Below, one piece after another: positions 28,074 to 39,293 of a DNA stretch of 64,000 nucleotides. Under the pieces are notes generated by a model. It worked only from the letters and a program-made list of their open reading frames with translations. It did no database searches and was not told the origin of the DNA. A program made the translations under genes and the position numbers. Source of the stretch: Micromonospora echinospora (lineage in GTDB: Bacteria > Actinomycetota > Actinomycetes > Mycobacteriales > Micromonosporaceae); assembly GCF_900091495.1 (NCBI RefSeq), contig NZ_LT607413.1, forward strand, positions 1,984,001-2,048,000. Direction: 5' to 3'. Within the stretch, counting starts at the first letter, position 1. Every line of letters begins with the position of its first letter.

Positions 28074-30668
28074 TCAGCCGGCGGAGGTGACGGTGAGGGA
28101 CTCCTTGCTGTCGGCCAGGTCGACCCGGACCGTGTCGCCGTCGCGGATCTGGCCGGCCAGCAGGGCTCGGGCGAGCTGGTCGCCGATGGCGGACTGGACC
28201 AGACGACGCAGCGGACGGGCGCCGTAGATCGGGTCGTAGCCGTGCTCGGCGAGCCAGACGCGCGCCGGTTCGGTGATCTCCAGGCCGAGACGACGGTCGG
28301 CGAGCCGCTTCCGCATCCGGCCGAGCTGGATGTCCACGATGGCCCGCAGGTCGTCGCCGTGCAGGGCGGCGAAGACCACGATGTCGTCCAGTCGGTTGAG
28401 GAACTCCGGCTTGAAGTGCGACCGGACCACCGCGAGCACGCCCTCCCGGCGCTGCTCCTCGGCGAGCGTCAGGTCGCTGATCACCGACGAGCCGAGGTTG
28501 GAGGTGAGGATCAGGATGGCGTTGCGGAAGTCGACGGTGCGCCCCTGACCGTCGGTGAGCCGGCCGTCGTCGAGCACCTGGAGCAGGATGTCGAAGACGT
28601 CCGGGTGGGCCTTCTCCACCTCGTCCAGCAGGATCACCGAGTACGGCCGGCGGCGCACCGCCTCGGTGAGCTGCCCACCCTCCTCGTATCCGACGTAGCC
28701 GGGTGGGGCACCGACCAGCCGGGCGACGGAGTGCTTCTCGCCGTACTCGCTCATGTCGATGCGGACCATGGCCCGCTCGTCGTCGAAGAGGAACTCGGCG
28801 AGCGCCTTGGCCAGCTCGGTCTTGCCGACCCCGGTCGGGCCGAGGAAGAGGAAGCTGCCGGTCGGACGGTCCGGGTCGGCGACCCCGGCGCGGGCCCGCC
28901 GGACCGCGTCGGAGACGGCCGCGACCGCCTCGGACTGGCCGACCACCCGCTCACCCAGCGACTCCTCCATCCGGAGCAGCTTGGCGGTCTCGCCTTCGAG
29001 GAGACGGCCGGCGGGAATGCCGGTCCAGGAGGCGACCACGGCGGCGATGTCGTCCGCGCCGACCTCCTCCTTGAGCATCGCGCCGTCGGCCTGGAGCCGG
29101 GCCAGTTCCTCCTCCGCCTTCGCCAGGTCGGCCTGGAGCGCGGGGATGCGGCCGTACCGCAGCTCGGCGGCACGTTCCAGCTCGCCGTCCCGCTCGGCCC
29201 GCTCGGCCTCGCCGCCGAGCCGTTCCAGCTCCTCCTTGGCGGTGGAGAGCTTGGTGATGTGGCTCTTCTCCAGTTGCCAGCGGTCGGAGAGCGCGGTGAG
29301 CTGCTCCCGCTTGTCGGCCAGTTCCTTGCGCAGCCGGTCGAGGCGCTCGGCGGAGGCGGCGTCGGGCTCCTTGGCCAGCGCCATCTCCTCGATCTCCAGC
29401 CGGCGGACCGCCCGCTCGATCTCGTCCACCTCGACCGGCCGGGAGTCGATCTCCATGCGCAGCCGGGAGGCGGACTCGTCGACCAGGTCGATGGCCTTGT
29501 CCGGCAGGAACCGGTCGGTGATGTAGCGGTCCGACAGGGAGGCGGCGGCGACCAGGGCGGCGTCGGTGATCCGGACGCCGTGGTGCACCTCGTAGCGCTC
29601 CTTGAGGCCGCGCAGGATGCCGATGGTGTCCTCGATGGTCGGCTCGCCGACCAGCACCGGCTGGAATCGGCGCTCCAGGGCCGGGTCCTTCTCGATGTGC
29701 TCGCGGTACTCGTCGAGGGTGGTCGCGCCGACCATCCGCAGTTCGCCCCGGGCCAGCATCGGCTTGAGCATGTTGCCGGCATCCATCGAGCCCTCGCCCT
29801 TGCCCGCCCCGACCACGGTGTGCAGTTCGTCGAGGAAGGTGATGATCTGGCCGTTGGAGTTCTTGATCTCCTCCAGGACGGACTTGAGCCGTTCCTCGAA
29901 CTGGCCCCGGTACTGCGCGCCGGCGACCATCGCGCCGAGGTCGAGCGAGACGAGCTTCTTGTCCCGCAGCGACTCGGGCACGTCCCCGGCGACGATCCGC
30001 TGGGCCAGGCCCTCGACGATGGCGGTCTTGCCGACGCCGGGCTCGCCGATCAGCACCGGGTTGTTCTTGGTACGCCGGGAGAGCACCTGGATGACCCGGC
30101 GGATCTCGGAGTCCCGGCCGATGACCGGGTCGATCTTGCCGTCGCGGGCGCTGGCGGTCAGATCGACGCCGTACTTCTCCAGGGCCTGGTAGGTCTGCTC
30201 GGGGTCGGCGGTGGTGACCCGGCGGTCTCCACCCCGGATCGTCGGGAAGGCGGCGACCAGGTTCTCCTCGGTGGCCCCGGCGGTCCGGAGCGCACCCGCG
30301 ACCGCGCCGCCGACCCGGGCGAGGCCGGCGAGGAGGTGCTCGGTGGAGGTGTACTCGTCGCCGAGCGGCCGGGCGATCTGCTCGGCGGCCCCGATGGCGT
30401 TGACGAACTCCCGGGACAGGCTCGGCTCGGCGATGCTGGAGCCGCGCGCGGCGGGCAGCGCGTCGATCGCGCGTACGGTGGCCCGGCGCAGCTCGACCGG
30501 GTCGGACCCGGCGGCGCGCAGCAGGCCAGCGGCGGTGGAGCCGGCGGTGTCCAGCAGCGACAGCAGCAGGTGCCAGGGTTCGACGGTGGCGTGCCCGCGC
30601 TGGTTGGCGAGGGCGACGGCACCGGTGATGACCTCGCGGCTCTTGGTGGTGAGGCGTTCCGTGTTCAT
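28074..30668 (-). CDS. clpB: ClpB disaggregase (AAA+ chaperone)
   Basis: Hexameric ATP-driven protein disaggregase that works with DnaK, DnaJ and GrpE. At 864 aa it has the full-length layout: an N-terminal double-Clp domain (1-145), AAA1 with GEPGVGKT near 203 and FLDELH, a coiled-coil middle domain (about 405-525), AAA2 with GPTGVGKT near 602 and [12 protein letters not shown], and a C-terminal small domain. The ATG at 30668 follows GGGGGAG and begins the family sequence [12 protein letters not shown]; 30 upstream residues of the open frame are rejected. A HAIR operator and a Crp-like site lie upstream. Confidence 0.98.
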   Translation of the reverse strand: MNTERLTTKSREVITGAVALANQRGHATVEPWHLLLSLLDTAGSTAAGLLRAAGSDPVELRRATVRAIDALPAARGSSIAEPSLSREFVNAIGAAEQIARPLGDEYTSTEHLLAGLARVGGAVAGALRTAGATEENLVAAFPTIRGGDRRVTTADPEQTYQALEKYGVDLTASARDGKIDPVIGRDSEIRRVIQVLSRRTKNNPVLIGEPGVGKTAIVEGLAQRIVAGDVPESLRDKKLVSLDLGAMVAGAQYRGQFEERLKSVLEEIKNSNGQIITFLDELHTVVGAGKGEGSMDAGNMLKPMLARGELRMVGATTLDEYREHIEKDPALERRFQPVLVGEPTIEDTIGILRGLKERYEVHHGVRITDAALVAAASLSDRYITDRFLPDKAIDLVDESASRLRMEIDSRPVEVDEIERAVRRLEIEEMALAKEPDAASAERLDRLRKELADKREQLTALSDRWQLEKSHITKLSTAKEELERLGGEAERAERDGELERAAELRYGRIPALQADLAKAEEELARLQADGAMLKEEVGADDIAAVVASWTGIPAGRLLEGETAKLLRMEESLGERVVGQSEAVAAVSDAVRRARAGVADPDRPTGSFLFLGPTGVGKTELAKALAEFLFDDERAMVRIDMSEYGEKHSVARLVGAPPGYVGYEEGGQLTEAVRRRPYSVILLDEVEKAHPDVFDILLQVLDDGRLTDGQGRTVDFRNAILILTSNLGSSVISDLTLAEEQRREGVLAVVRSHFKPEFLNRLDDIVVFAALHGDDLRAIVDIQLGRMRKRLADRRLGLEITEPARVWLAEHGYDPIYGARPLRRLVQSAIGDQLARALLAGQIRDGDTVRVDLADSKESLTVTSAG

Positions 30669-30713
30669 GGGCTCCCCCGGAATCGGCGTGTCCACTGAGA
30701 GAGACACAACCAG

Positions 30714-30736
30714 AGTTGAGCCTATTCCACTCAACT
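30714..30736. promoter_or_regulatory. HAIR-type HspR operator upstream of clpB
   Basis: AGTTGAG (30714-30720) and CTCAACT (30730-30736) are perfect inverted arms, 46 bp upstream of the clpB ATG. The HAIR consensus is CTTGAGT-N7-ACTCAAG. Here one of the innermost T-A pairs is changed, giving TTGAGC-N7-ACTCAA. The matching site in front of dnaK and the hspR gene in this window support HspR control. Confidence 0.85.
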
Positions 30737-30743
30737 TCAGCGG

Positions 30744-30759
30744 TGTGAGCCGAGTCACA
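30744..30759. promoter_or_regulatory. Perfect Crp/GlxR-like site
   Basis: TGTGA-GCCGAG-TCACA is an exact match to the TGTGA-N6-TCACA consensus, extended by one flanking G-C pair. It lies 7 bp beyond the HAIR element, about 75-90 bp upstream of the clpB start and just downstream of the lipoprotein stop. It may be an activator site for clpB, though chance or a weak terminator remains possible. Confidence 0.5.
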
Positions 30760-30767
30760 CAAGCCGG

Positions 30768-31874
30768 TCAGCCGTGATCGAGGACGACCCTGGTCCAGCG
30801 CGCTCCGCCGAAGTACAGGCTGCCGCTGGTCAGGACGACGTCGCCCGGCCCACGGGCGCAGAGCGTGCCGTCGGCGAGCACCGTGAGGTGATGCTCCGGG
30901 GTGAGCGGCCAGGCCATCCGGTGGTACCGGTCGTTGGTCACCATCCCGGCCCCGTCCGGCCCGGTCACCACGACCATCCCACCGCCGACCGGAACCATCG
31001 ACCGGATCCGCTCCGGCCGGTCCTCGGGGGACACCAGTTCCCAGCCCGGGCCGCCCTGCCGCCACAGCGCCGGGAAGGACGTCCGGTCCGGGCGCTCCCC
31101 GACCAGCCACGCCGTGTCCGTCCCGTCGATCACCGCCCGGAGCACGGAAACCTCGCCGTCGGGCGGGGACACCGCCAGCCGCCACCATCTCCGGCCGCCG
31201 TCGGGCGAGATCGCGGCGGCCGGCCGGCCGTCGTGCATCCCGGCCACGACGATCCGGTCGTCCCGCGAGGCGACGGTGTTGATCCCGGGTACGTCCGGCT
31301 GGGTGGCCAGCGGACGCAGCCGACGGCCGTCCCACTCGGCGACCTTCCCGGTGGCCTCGACGACCTGGAACCGCCCCTGCGCCCCCACCCAGACCGGGGG
31401 CGCGGAGCGGGAGTGCGTGAACGTGGTGCCGCCGTCGGTCGAGGTGTACCAGCCGTGCGGCTCGCTGAGCAGCACGAGCAGACCGGGGGCGGTGTAGAGC
31501 TGCTGGTTCTCGGCGGCGGGGCGGGGATGCCGCAGCTTCCGCCAGGACAGGCCGCCGTCGGCGGTGCCGTAGAGCAGAGCCGGGCAGGTGGGCGCGGGCG
31601 GCGTCCCGGCGCAGGTGGCGAAGAGGGCGTAACCGTGCCGTACGTCGGCGAACTCGACGTACGGCCGGTCGTACCGTTCCGGCACGGCGACCCGCACCTG
31701 GCGTACCTCGTCGAAGGAGGCCGGCGGCAGCGTCGTCGCCGGTGTCGCCGGTGTCGACGGAGCAGGTGGGGTCGACGGGGCCGGCGGCCGACGCCGGACG
31801 TCCCCGATCGAGCAGCCCGCGAGAGCTGGCACGAGCAGCAGTGTGACCAGCCACCGATAACGCCGCTCGGTCAT
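30768..31874 (-). CDS. Lipoprotein with sialidase/BNR-like propeller repeats
   Basis: The 368-aa product has a lipoprotein signal ending LVPALAGC, with the lipid-accepting Cys at residue 21, followed by a Pro/Thr linker. The body shows repeated motifs of the Asp-box or BNR type (GTADGGLSWRKL, YTSTDGGTTFTH, AISPDGGRRWWRL), spaced as in six- or seven-bladed propellers. It should be exposed on the outer face of the membrane. Catalytic residues of sialidases are not evident, so a binding or structural role is more likely. AAGGAGG lies 7 nt before the ATG. It diverges from the antiporter subunit gene with only 27 bp between. Confidence 0.78.
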   Translation of the reverse strand: MTERRYRWLVTLLLVPALAGCSIGDVRRRPPAPSTPPAPSTPATPATTLPPASFDEVRQVRVAVPERYDRPYVEFADVRHGYALFATCAGTPPAPTCPALLYGTADGGLSWRKLRHPRPAAENQQLYTAPGLLVLLSEPHGWYTSTDGGTTFTHSRSAPPVWVGAQGRFQVVEATGKVAEWDGRRLRPLATQPDVPGINTVASRDDRIVVAGMHDGRPAAAISPDGGRRWWRLAVSPPDGEVSVLRAVIDGTDTAWLVGERPDRTSFPALWRQGGPGWELVSPEDRPERIRSMVPVGGGMVVVTGPDGAGMVTNDRYHRMAWPLTPEHHLTVLADGTLCARGPGDVVLTSGSLYFGGARWTRVVLDHG

Positions 31875-31901
31875 GGCCCTCCTTCGCGCCGGTACCGTAC
31901 C

Positions 31902-32411
31902 GTGACCGCCGTGCGAGTACGTGTCGAACAGACTGCCCTACCGGGAATCGGTGTACGTCACGACCTGTTGACGGAGTCCGGACGCCGGCTCGGCGTGGTG
32001 TCCCACCGCAACGGCCGACGCGACCTTGTCCTCTATGACCCTGATGATCCCGATTCATGCCAGCACGACATACCGCTGACCGACGACGAAGCGGAGGCGC
32101 TGGCCGACATCCTCGGCGCGTCGCTGATGCTCGGTCAGCTCACCGGGCTGCGGGAGCAGGCCGCCGGGCTGCTCACCGAGCAGATCGCCATCCCCGCCGG
32201 GTCGAAGTACGTCAACCGCCGGCTCGGGGACACCAAGACGAGGACCCGCACCAGCGCCTCCATCGTCGCCGTCCTGCGCGGCGGCGAGGTGTTCGCCTCG
32301 CCCGGTCCCACCTTCCGCTTCTCTGCCGGTGACGTGGTGGTCGTGGTCGGCACGCGCAAGGGACTCGACGGCGTCACAGCCATCCTGGCCGACAGCGACC
32401 CGGACGGCTGA
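31902..32411 (+). CDS. Cation/proton antiporter regulatory subunit (KhtT-like, TrkA-C domain)
   Basis: The 169-aa cytoplasmic protein has an N-terminal domain (TALPGIGVRHDLLTESGRRLGVV, followed by the Asp-rich YDPDDPDS) and a C-terminal TrkA-C/RCK-C domain: SIVAVLRGGEVFASPGP and FSAGDVVVVVGTRKGL. This is the build of KhtT, which gates the KhtU K+/H+ antiporter in Bacillus. The antiporter gene follows 7 bp later. The start is uncertain: GTGs at 31902 and 31911 lack a ribosome site, so translation may be leaderless. Ligands of such domains include nucleotides or c-di-AMP; none can be assigned here. Confidence 0.82.
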   Translation: MTAVRVRVEQTALPGIGVRHDLLTESGRRLGVVSHRNGRRDLVLYDPDDPDSCQHDIPLTDDEAEALADILGASLMLGQLTGLREQAAGLLTEQIAIPAGSKYVNRRLGDTKTRTRTSASIVAVLRGGEVFASPGPTFRFSAGDVVVVVGTRKGLDGVTAILADSDPDG

Positions 32412-32418
32412 GGCGCGG

Positions 32419-33624
32419 ATGCACGACTTCACGACACTGCTCATCGAGGTTGGCGCGCTGCTGTTCCTGCTCGGCCTCCTCGGCCGGCTCAGCCGCCGGA
32501 TCGGTCTCTCCCCCATCCCGCTCTACCTGCTCGCCGGCCTCGCGGTCGGGCACGGCGGCATCCTGGAGATGCACGCCAGCGAGGAGTTCTTCGCCGTCGG
32601 CGCGGAGATCGGTGTCATCCTCCTGCTGGTCATGCTCGGTCTGGAGTACTCGGCCAACGAACTCGTCGGCAACCTGCGCTCGGCCGCCCCGGCGGGCCTG
32701 ATCGACGCCCTCCTCAACGCCCTCCCCGGCGCGGCCTTCGCGCTGCTGCTCGGCTGGGACTGGATCGCCGCCGTGGTGCTCGCCGGCATCACCTGGGTCT
32801 CCTCGTCCGGGGTGATCGCCAAGGTCCTCGCCGACCTGGGCCGGGTCGGTAACCGGGAGACACCGGTGGTCCTCTCGGTGCTGGTCATCGAGGACCTGGC
32901 CATGGCGCTCTACCTGCCGCTGGTCACCGCGCTGCTGGCCGGGGTCGGGCTGCTCGGCGGCGGGATCGCCCTGACCATCGCGGTCGGGACGGTGCTGCTG
33001 GTGCTGGTCGTGGCAATCCGGTACGGCCACCTCATCTCCACCGCGATGTCCGCGAAGGACCCGGAGGCGCTGCTGCTCGGGGTGCTCGGGATGACCCTGC
33101 TGGTCGCCGGCATCGCGGCGAAGCTCCAGGTGTCGGCCGCGGTCGGCGCGTTCCTGGTCGGCATCGCGCTCTCCGGTCCGGTGGCGCACCACGCGACCGA
33201 GCTGCTCACCCCGCTGCGGGACCTCTTCGCCGCGGTCTTCTTCGTCTTCTTCGGCCTGGTCACCGACCCCAGGGACATCCCGCCCGTGCTGCTGCCGGCG
33301 CTCGCCCTGGCCCTGGTGACGATGGGGACGAAGACGATCACCGGATACCTGGCCGCCCGCCGGGCCGGCATCGCCGAACCCGGACGATGGCGAGCCGGGC
33401 TCGCCCTGGTGCCCCGGGGGGAGTTCTCCATCGTCATCGCCGGACTGGCGGTGGCCAGCGGCGAGGTCCCCGCAGGGCTGGCCGCGCTCGCCACCGCGTA
33501 CGTGCTGATCACCGTGGTGACCGGCCCGATGCTCGCCCGTCTGCCGGATTTCGCCTGGTTCAAGCAGTGGTTGCGGCGTCGGGCGGCGGCCCGACCGGTG
33601 GAACCGGTCCCGACCCCGGACTGA
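32419..33624 (+). CDS. CPA2-family K+(Na+)/H+ antiporter (KhtU-like)
   Basis: The 401-aa protein has about 12 hydrophobic helices. Visible family marks are the N-terminal LLFLLGLLGRLSRRIGLSPIPLYLLAGLAVG, the core segment LVMLGLEYSANEL, WVSSSGVIAKVLAD, and VLSVLVIEDLAMALYLP with the transport-site acidic pair ED. These are typical of Kef/KhtU-type CPA2 exchangers. It lacks the C-terminal RCK domain found in KefC, which agrees with the separate KhtT-like gene directly upstream. The pair probably exports K+ or Na+ for pH and turgor control. A hairpin terminator follows. Confidence 0.9.
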   Translation: MHDFTTLLIEVGALLFLLGLLGRLSRRIGLSPIPLYLLAGLAVGHGGILEMHASEEFFAVGAEIGVILLLVMLGLEYSANELVGNLRSAAPAGLIDALLNALPGAAFALLLGWDWIAAVVLAGITWVSSSGVIAKVLADLGRVGNRETPVVLSVLVIEDLAMALYLPLVTALLAGVGLLGGGIALTIAVGTVLLVLVVAIRYGHLISTAMSAKDPEALLLGVLGMTLLVAGIAAKLQVSAAVGAFLVGIALSGPVAHHATELLTPLRDLFAAVFFVFFGLVTDPRDIPPVLLPALALALVTMGTKTITGYLAARRAGIAEPGRWRAGLALVPRGEFSIVIAGLAVASGEVPAGLAALATAYVLITVVTGPMLARLPDFAWFKQWLRRRAAARPVEPVPTPD

Positions 33625-33630
33625 TGCGAC

Positions 33631-33675
33631 GTCGGCCGGCCGGGTCGCCCGGAAGGGGGAACCGGCCCGGCCGAC
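33631..33675 (+). terminator. Hairpin after the antiporter gene
   Basis: GTCGGCCGG (33631-33639) pairs with CCGGCCGAC (33667-33675), 6 bp after the stop codon. The intervening 27 nt can form a smaller nested stem. This is a likely intrinsic terminator without a T-tract. Confidence 0.6.
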
Positions 33676-33804
33676 GGTCGCTGAATCCGTCCCGCCGAGG
33701 TCTTCCGCCGTCGCGCCGGGCCGCGCTACCGTTTCGCCCCAGCACACCAGGTTCCCGCGGACACCCGGTACGCCCCGCGGGCACGAGCGGAAGGCTGCCG
33801 GTAC

Positions 33805-34230
33805 GTGCCCGAGTCGACGTTCCCCGGCTTCGCCAATCCCGTCGACCCGTCTCCGACGGAGCTGCGGACGTGGGCGTACCAGCCGGACTCGGTGCCGCTG
33901 GCATCGATGCCGCCGGACTGGGACCTGCTCGTCGCCGGTGACCACCTGGTCCCGACCCTCTTCGAGCTCGCCATGGACCCGGCCTGCCCTGCCCGGCGGT
34001 TCGCCCTGCACTGCCTCTACATCTACGCCGCCGACGGCATCCGCACCCAGTTCCGCGCCCACCCGAAGCGTCGCCTGCGCAAGCTGGTAGAACAGGCCGA
34101 ACTGACCGGCGACCACCTGGTCCGCACCTGGGCCTACAACGCCCGGGTGCTCATGGAACGACCCGACCTCTTCGACTACCACGACTGGTGCGAGGGCGGG
34201 TTGGTCCGGGAGAACCGCCGGATCGGCTGA
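33805..34230 (+). CDS. Hypothetical protein, helical, 141 aa
   Basis: GTG start with GGAAGG about 10 nt upstream. The protein is soluble and mostly helical in appearance: LLVAGDHLVPTLFELAMD, RRFALHCLYIYAADGI, KRRLRKLVEQAE and LVRTWAYNARVLMERPDLF. The repeated helical pairs resemble a short HEAT-like solenoid, but this is only an impression. The codon bias fits a real gene. No family recognised and the neighbours give no clear context. Confidence 0.6.
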   Translation: MPESTFPGFANPVDPSPTELRTWAYQPDSVPLASMPPDWDLLVAGDHLVPTLFELAMDPACPARRFALHCLYIYAADGIRTQFRAHPKRRLRKLVEQAELTGDHLVRTWAYNARVLMERPDLFDYHDWCEGGLVRENRRIG

Positions 34231-34325
34231 GCCGGGAACGGGCGGCGACCGGTGGCCGGCCAGCCGGGAGCAGACCCGGTGCGGACGGGACGGGCCGGGA
34301 CCCCCCGTGGATCCCGGCCCGTGGC

Positions 34326-34556
34326 TCAGGTGCGTCCCCCGTGCTTCCGACCCTTCTCGCCCGGCCCCGGCTGCGGTGCCGTCCGGTCCGGCCCGGTCCC
34401 GTCGCCCTCGGCGGCGCTCCGACGCTCGACGGCCCGGCCGGGCTTGCCGGCGAACCGACTCCCGGTGATGGCGTCGAACTTCTCCCGCACCGTCTCGGCG
34501 ACCCGGTCCAGGCGCTCCTCGGCCTGCTGCGCCACCTTCTTCGCCGGCTCCGTCAT
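34326..34556 (-). CDS. Small basic protein of unknown function, 76 aa
   Basis: It starts at an ATG directly behind a strong GGGGGAGG site. The N-terminal half (EPAKKVAQQAEERLDRVAETVREKFDAI) is an amphipathic helix with heptad character. The C-terminal half is charged and Gly/Pro-rich, ending EKGRKHGGRT. It is short, Lys/Arg/Glu-rich and without Cys. It could be a stress or nucleic-acid-associated small protein, but no function can be assigned. Confidence 0.6.
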   Translation of the reverse strand: MTEPAKKVAQQAEERLDRVAETVREKFDAITGSRFAGKPGRAVERRSAAEGDGTGPDRTAPQPGPGEKGRKHGGRT

Positions 34557-34725
34557 GCGCCTCCCCCTCGCCGTCCACCCGCCCCTGGCTCCGCTCGGCC
34601 GCGACGGTGGGCCCGGCTGGTGCGGACTCGACCTGGTTCAGAGGCTAGTCGGGCGGAGCCGGCCGGAACGGCGGTTCCCCGGAACACGGCACCAGCCGGC
34701 AGCAGGGCGGCGAGGGGTGGCGGGC

Positions 34726-34788
34726 GGTGGTGAGCATGCGGCGAGCGGTGGTGAGCATGCGGTGAGGGGTGGTGAGCATGCGGTGAGG
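34726..34788. repeat. Three 21-bp tandem units next to the palindrome
   Basis: The units at 34726, 34747 and 34768 read GGTGGTGAGCATGCGGTGAGG, with two substitutions in the first. The palindrome begins 1 bp after the third unit, and its first bases (GGTGG) repeat the unit start, as if slippage began from the palindrome edge. Confidence 0.85.
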
Positions 34789-34789
34789 G

Positions 34790-34847
34790 GTGGTAGCAGG
34801 GGACCCCTGCCCATCAAAAAGCGGTAACAGGGGACCCCTGCTACCAC
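34790..34847. repeat. 58-bp intergenic palindrome, copy 4
   Basis: The arms are 34790-34809 and 34828-34847, perfectly complementary apart from the central base of the inner CAGGGGACCCCTG. The loop (34810-34827) shares CATCAAAA with copy 1 and AAAAAGCGGTAA with copy 2. It lies 13 bp from the hspR stop, at the end of the whole dnaK operon. Confidence 0.9.
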
Positions 34848-34860
34848 GAAACGCGCGGAG

Positions 34861-35301
34861 TCAGCGGTCGGTGGAGCGGCGGGGGCGCCAGACCACCAGT
34901 GCGGTGGAGGTGCGGGTGGTGGGAACGATCTCCCGGCCGGGGAAGCGGGCCATCGCCTCCAGCTCGGCGATCCGCCGGTACGCGGCGTTCAGCTCCGCCT
35001 CCATCTCGGCGAGCCGGGCCTGGGCCTGCTCCAGGAGCTGCTCCAGGCCGATGATCCGCTTGATGCCGGCCAGGTTGACCCCGTCGTCCTGGCTGAGCCG
35101 CTGCACCTCACGCAGCAGCACCACGTCCCGGACGCTGTAGCGGCGACCGCCACCGGCCGCCCGCCCGGCCTGCACCAACCCGAGCCGGTCGTACTGCCGC
35201 AGCGTCTGCGGATGCATGCCCGCCATCCGTGCCGCGACCGAGATCATGAGTACCTTGGCGTCGTAGGCAGGGTCACCCGAGCCGACGAACCCGTCCGCCA
35301 T
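34861..35301 (-). CDS. hspR: HspR, MerR-type heat-shock repressor
   Basis: The 146-aa repressor of the dnaK operon and clpB. The MerR helix-turn-helix is clear: MISVAARMAGMHPQTLRQYDR, LGLVQAGRAAGGGRRYS and DVVLLREVQRLSQDDGVNLAGI, followed by a coiled-coil dimer segment (LEQLLEQAQARLAEMEAEL). The ATG at 35301 has GGAG 9 nt upstream; the GTG at 35310 touches that site. It is the last gene of dnaK-grpE-dnaJ-hspR, as in Streptomyces, where HspR uses DnaK as co-repressor. HAIR operators are present in front of dnaK and clpB. Confidence 0.95.
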   Translation of the reverse strand: MADGFVGSGDPAYDAKVLMISVAARMAGMHPQTLRQYDRLGLVQAGRAAGGGRRYSVRDVVLLREVQRLSQDDGVNLAGIKRIIGLEQLLEQAQARLAEMEAELNAAYRRIAELEAMARFPGREIVPTTRTSTALVVWRPRRSTDR

Positions 35302-35334
35302 CCCGCTCACCTCCGCGTGTGCTCCACCGTGCCG

Positions 35335-35373
35335 ACCGAACCGACGCGTTGCCCACCGAACCGACGCGTTGCC
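35335..35373. repeat. 19-bp direct repeat between dnaJ and hspR
   Basis: ACCGAACCGACGCGTTGCC occurs at 35335-35353 and again at 35355-35373. It runs into overlapping small inverted repeats (CGTTGC-CTGA-GCAACG, then GCAAC-GT-GTTGC) close to the dnaJ stop. This 86-bp gap may tune hspR expression relative to dnaJ. Confidence 0.75.
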
Positions 35374-35387
35374 TGAGCAACGTGTTG

Positions 35388-36566
35388 CTAACTGATGCGA
35401 CGCACCCGCGCGTCGAGATGTTCCCGGGCCGCCGGCGGCGTGTTTGCGGCGAACTCCTCCAACGCGGCACGCGCCTCGTCGGAGAGTCGGGCCGGGACCA
35501 CCACGTCCAGGGTGACCAGCAGGTCACCGGCCTGTCCGTCGCGGCGGACCACACCCTTGCCCCGGGCCCGCAGGACCCGGCCGCCGGGTGTGCCCGGCGG
35601 CACCCGCAGGGTCACCGCCCCGTCCAGCGTGGGCACCCGCAGGTCGGTGCCGAGCGTCGCCTCCGCGAAGGTGATCGGCACGGTCAGGGTCAGATCGTCC
35701 CCGCTCCGCCCGAACAGGTCGTCGGGACGCACCTTCACGTGCACGAAGAGGTCACCCGCCGGGCCGCCGCGCTCGCCCGGCTCGCCCCGGCCGGCCAGCC
35801 GGATCTTCTGCCCGTCGGCCACTCCGGCGGGGAACCGGACGTTGAGGGTGCGGGTCTTGGTGACCCCGCCGGTGCCCCGGCACTCGGGGCACTTCTCCTC
35901 GACGATCGTGCCGACACCCTGGCAGTTGCGGCAGGGCTCGGCGAAGCTGAACGACCCCTGGTTGCGGGTCACCATCCCGGAGCCGTGGCACTGGGCACAG
36001 GTCACCGGTCGGGTGCCGGGCTTGGCCCCGTCCCCGTGGCAGGTGTCGCAGACCCCCGGCGCGCGCAGCGTCAGCGGGAGGGTCACCCCGCGTACCGCGT
36101 CGGGGAAGTCCAACGCGACCTCGGCCTCGACGTCCCGGCCCCGGGCCGGACCACGCGGCCGCGCCGGGCCGCCCCCACCCCCGCCGGAGAACATCGAACC
36201 GAACAGGTCGGACGGGTTGAAACCACCGAACCGGCGGTCACCGCCGCCCGCACCGCCGCCGAACAGGTCGGAGACGTCGAACGGTACGCCACCGCCCGCG
36301 CCCCGGGCGTTGCGCCGGAACGCGCCCGAGCCGAAGAGCGTACGCATCTCGTCGTACTCGCGACGCCGCTTGTCGTCGGAGAGCACGTTGTACGCCTCGG
36401 AGGCGGCCTTGAACCGCTCCTCGGCCACCGGGTCGTCCGGGTTGTGGTCCGGGTGGGACTCCCGGGCCAGTTTCCGGTACGCCTTCTTGATGTCGTCCGA
36501 GGAGGCGGACTTGTCCACGCCGAGCACGGCGTAGAAGTCCTTCTCCAGCCAGTCCTTGGAACTCAC
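35388..36566 (-). CDS. dnaJ: DnaJ co-chaperone (type I Hsp40)
   Basis: Stimulates DnaK ATPase and delivers substrates. The 392-aa protein has a J domain with HPD at residues 38-40, a Gly/Phe-rich linker with GGGGGGP, four zinc-finger repeats ([32 protein letters not shown]; about residues 172-235) and the C-terminal substrate domains. The GTG start follows AAGGGGG and gives [16 protein letters not shown], typical of actinobacterial DnaJ1; the 15 upstream residues are rejected. It lies between grpE and hspR in the operon. Confidence 0.97.
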   Translation of the reverse strand: MSSKDWLEKDFYAVLGVDKSASSDDIKKAYRKLARESHPDHNPDDPVAEERFKAASEAYNVLSDDKRRREYDEMRTLFGSGAFRRNARGAGGGVPFDVSDLFGGGAGGGDRRFGGFNPSDLFGSMFSGGGGGGPARPRGPARGRDVEAEVALDFPDAVRGVTLPLTLRAPGVCDTCHGDGAKPGTRPVTCAQCHGSGMVTRNQGSFSFAEPCRNCQGVGTIVEEKCPECRGTGGVTKTRTLNVRFPAGVADGQKIRLAGRGEPGERGGPAGDLFVHVKVRPDDLFGRSGDDLTLTVPITFAEATLGTDLRVPTLDGAVTLRVPPGTPGGRVLRARGKGVVRRDGQAGDLLVTLDVVVPARLSDEARAALEEFAANTPPAAREHLDARVRRIS

Positions 36567-36651
36567 CGGTCCACCCCCTTCCACCCGACGTGCACCGGGC
36601 CTCCCGTCCACCCGGTGTCGGTGGACGGGAGGACCCGGTCACGGTCTCGTA

Positions 36652-37323
36652 CTACTCCGGATCGGCTACCGCGACCATCGCGGGCCGCAGCAGGCGCTCG
36701 CCGAGCTGGTAGCCCCGGCGCATCACCTGCACGCAGGTCGGCTCGCTGACCTCGGCCGAGGTCTGGTGCGCGACCGCCTCGTGCCGGGTCGGGTCGAAGG
36801 GGTCGCCCTGCTCACCGAAGACGGTGAGGCCGAACTTGCCCAGTGCCGTGGTGAGCTGCTCGGCCACCGTGCCGAACGGGCCCACCAGATCGCCGTGCTC
36901 ACGTGCCCGGTCGAGGTCGTCGAGGATCGGCAGCAGCGCGGTGAGCACCGCGCCGGTCGCCTGTTCGCCGACCAGGGCCCGGTCCCGCTCGACCCGCTTG
37001 CGGTAGTTGGCGTACTCGGCCGAGACCCGTTGCAGGTCCCGGGTACGTTCCTCCAGCTCCGCCCGGAGCGCCTCCAACTCGGCCCCGAGCGGGGCGGTCG
37101 GAGCGCCGTCGGCCGGCGGCGCCGGGGCGTCGACCACCGGCGCGCCGTCCGAGGCCGTCTCGTCGACGGTCGAGGAGACCTCGTCGACCACCACCTCGGC
37201 CTCCTCGACCAGTCCCGTCGCGGATTCGGCTTCGTCCCCGGTGGAACCGGTCGGCGTCGCGGAGTCACCCCGCACCGAACCGGGGGTCTCCTCCGGGTCG
37301 GTGGCGCGTGGCTTGTCCGTCAT
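36652..37323 (-). CDS. grpE: GrpE nucleotide-exchange factor
   Basis: Releases ADP from DnaK. The 223-aa protein has a long acidic, disordered N-terminus (about residues 1-85, many Glu/Asp/Thr), the coiled coil LEALRAELEERTRDLQRVSAEYANYRKR and the C-terminal beta domain with DPFDPTRHEAV and VMRRGYQLGERLLRPAMVAV. GAGG lies 8 nt before the ATG. It is 47 bp after dnaK and 85 bp before dnaJ. Confidence 0.96.
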   Translation of the reverse strand: MTDKPRATDPEETPGSVRGDSATPTGSTGDEAESATGLVEEAEVVVDEVSSTVDETASDGAPVVDAPAPPADGAPTAPLGAELEALRAELEERTRDLQRVSAEYANYRKRVERDRALVGEQATGAVLTALLPILDDLDRAREHGDLVGPFGTVAEQLTTALGKFGLTVFGEQGDPFDPTRHEAVAHQTSAEVSEPTCVQVMRRGYQLGERLLRPAMVAVADPE

Positions 37324-37370
37324 GCGGCTACCTCAATCCCTCTGCCGTGGGTTCGTGACGGGGTGGGACG

Positions 37371-39227
<1,857 letters not shown>

Positions 39228-39293
39228 CTTCGCTTCCTCGCTTCGTAACGTTGAGCAGGTGACGGGCACCGCCCGAAGAACACCCACCGCAAG

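Larger units (their letters stand above)
34557..34860. other. 304-bp gene-free stretch with two repeat types
   Basis: The stretch separates the small protein from hspR; both are on the minus strand. It contains three 21-bp tandem units (34726-34788) that abut a copy of the 58-bp palindrome (34790-34847). No promoter for the small protein is obvious. The minus-strand open frame that crosses the repeats is not credible as a gene. Confidence 0.6.

Noticed and set aside
34638..34847. Small minus-strand gene encoding PPLTACS repeats
   Set aside because: The peptide is only the translation of the 21-bp tandem repeats and the palindrome.
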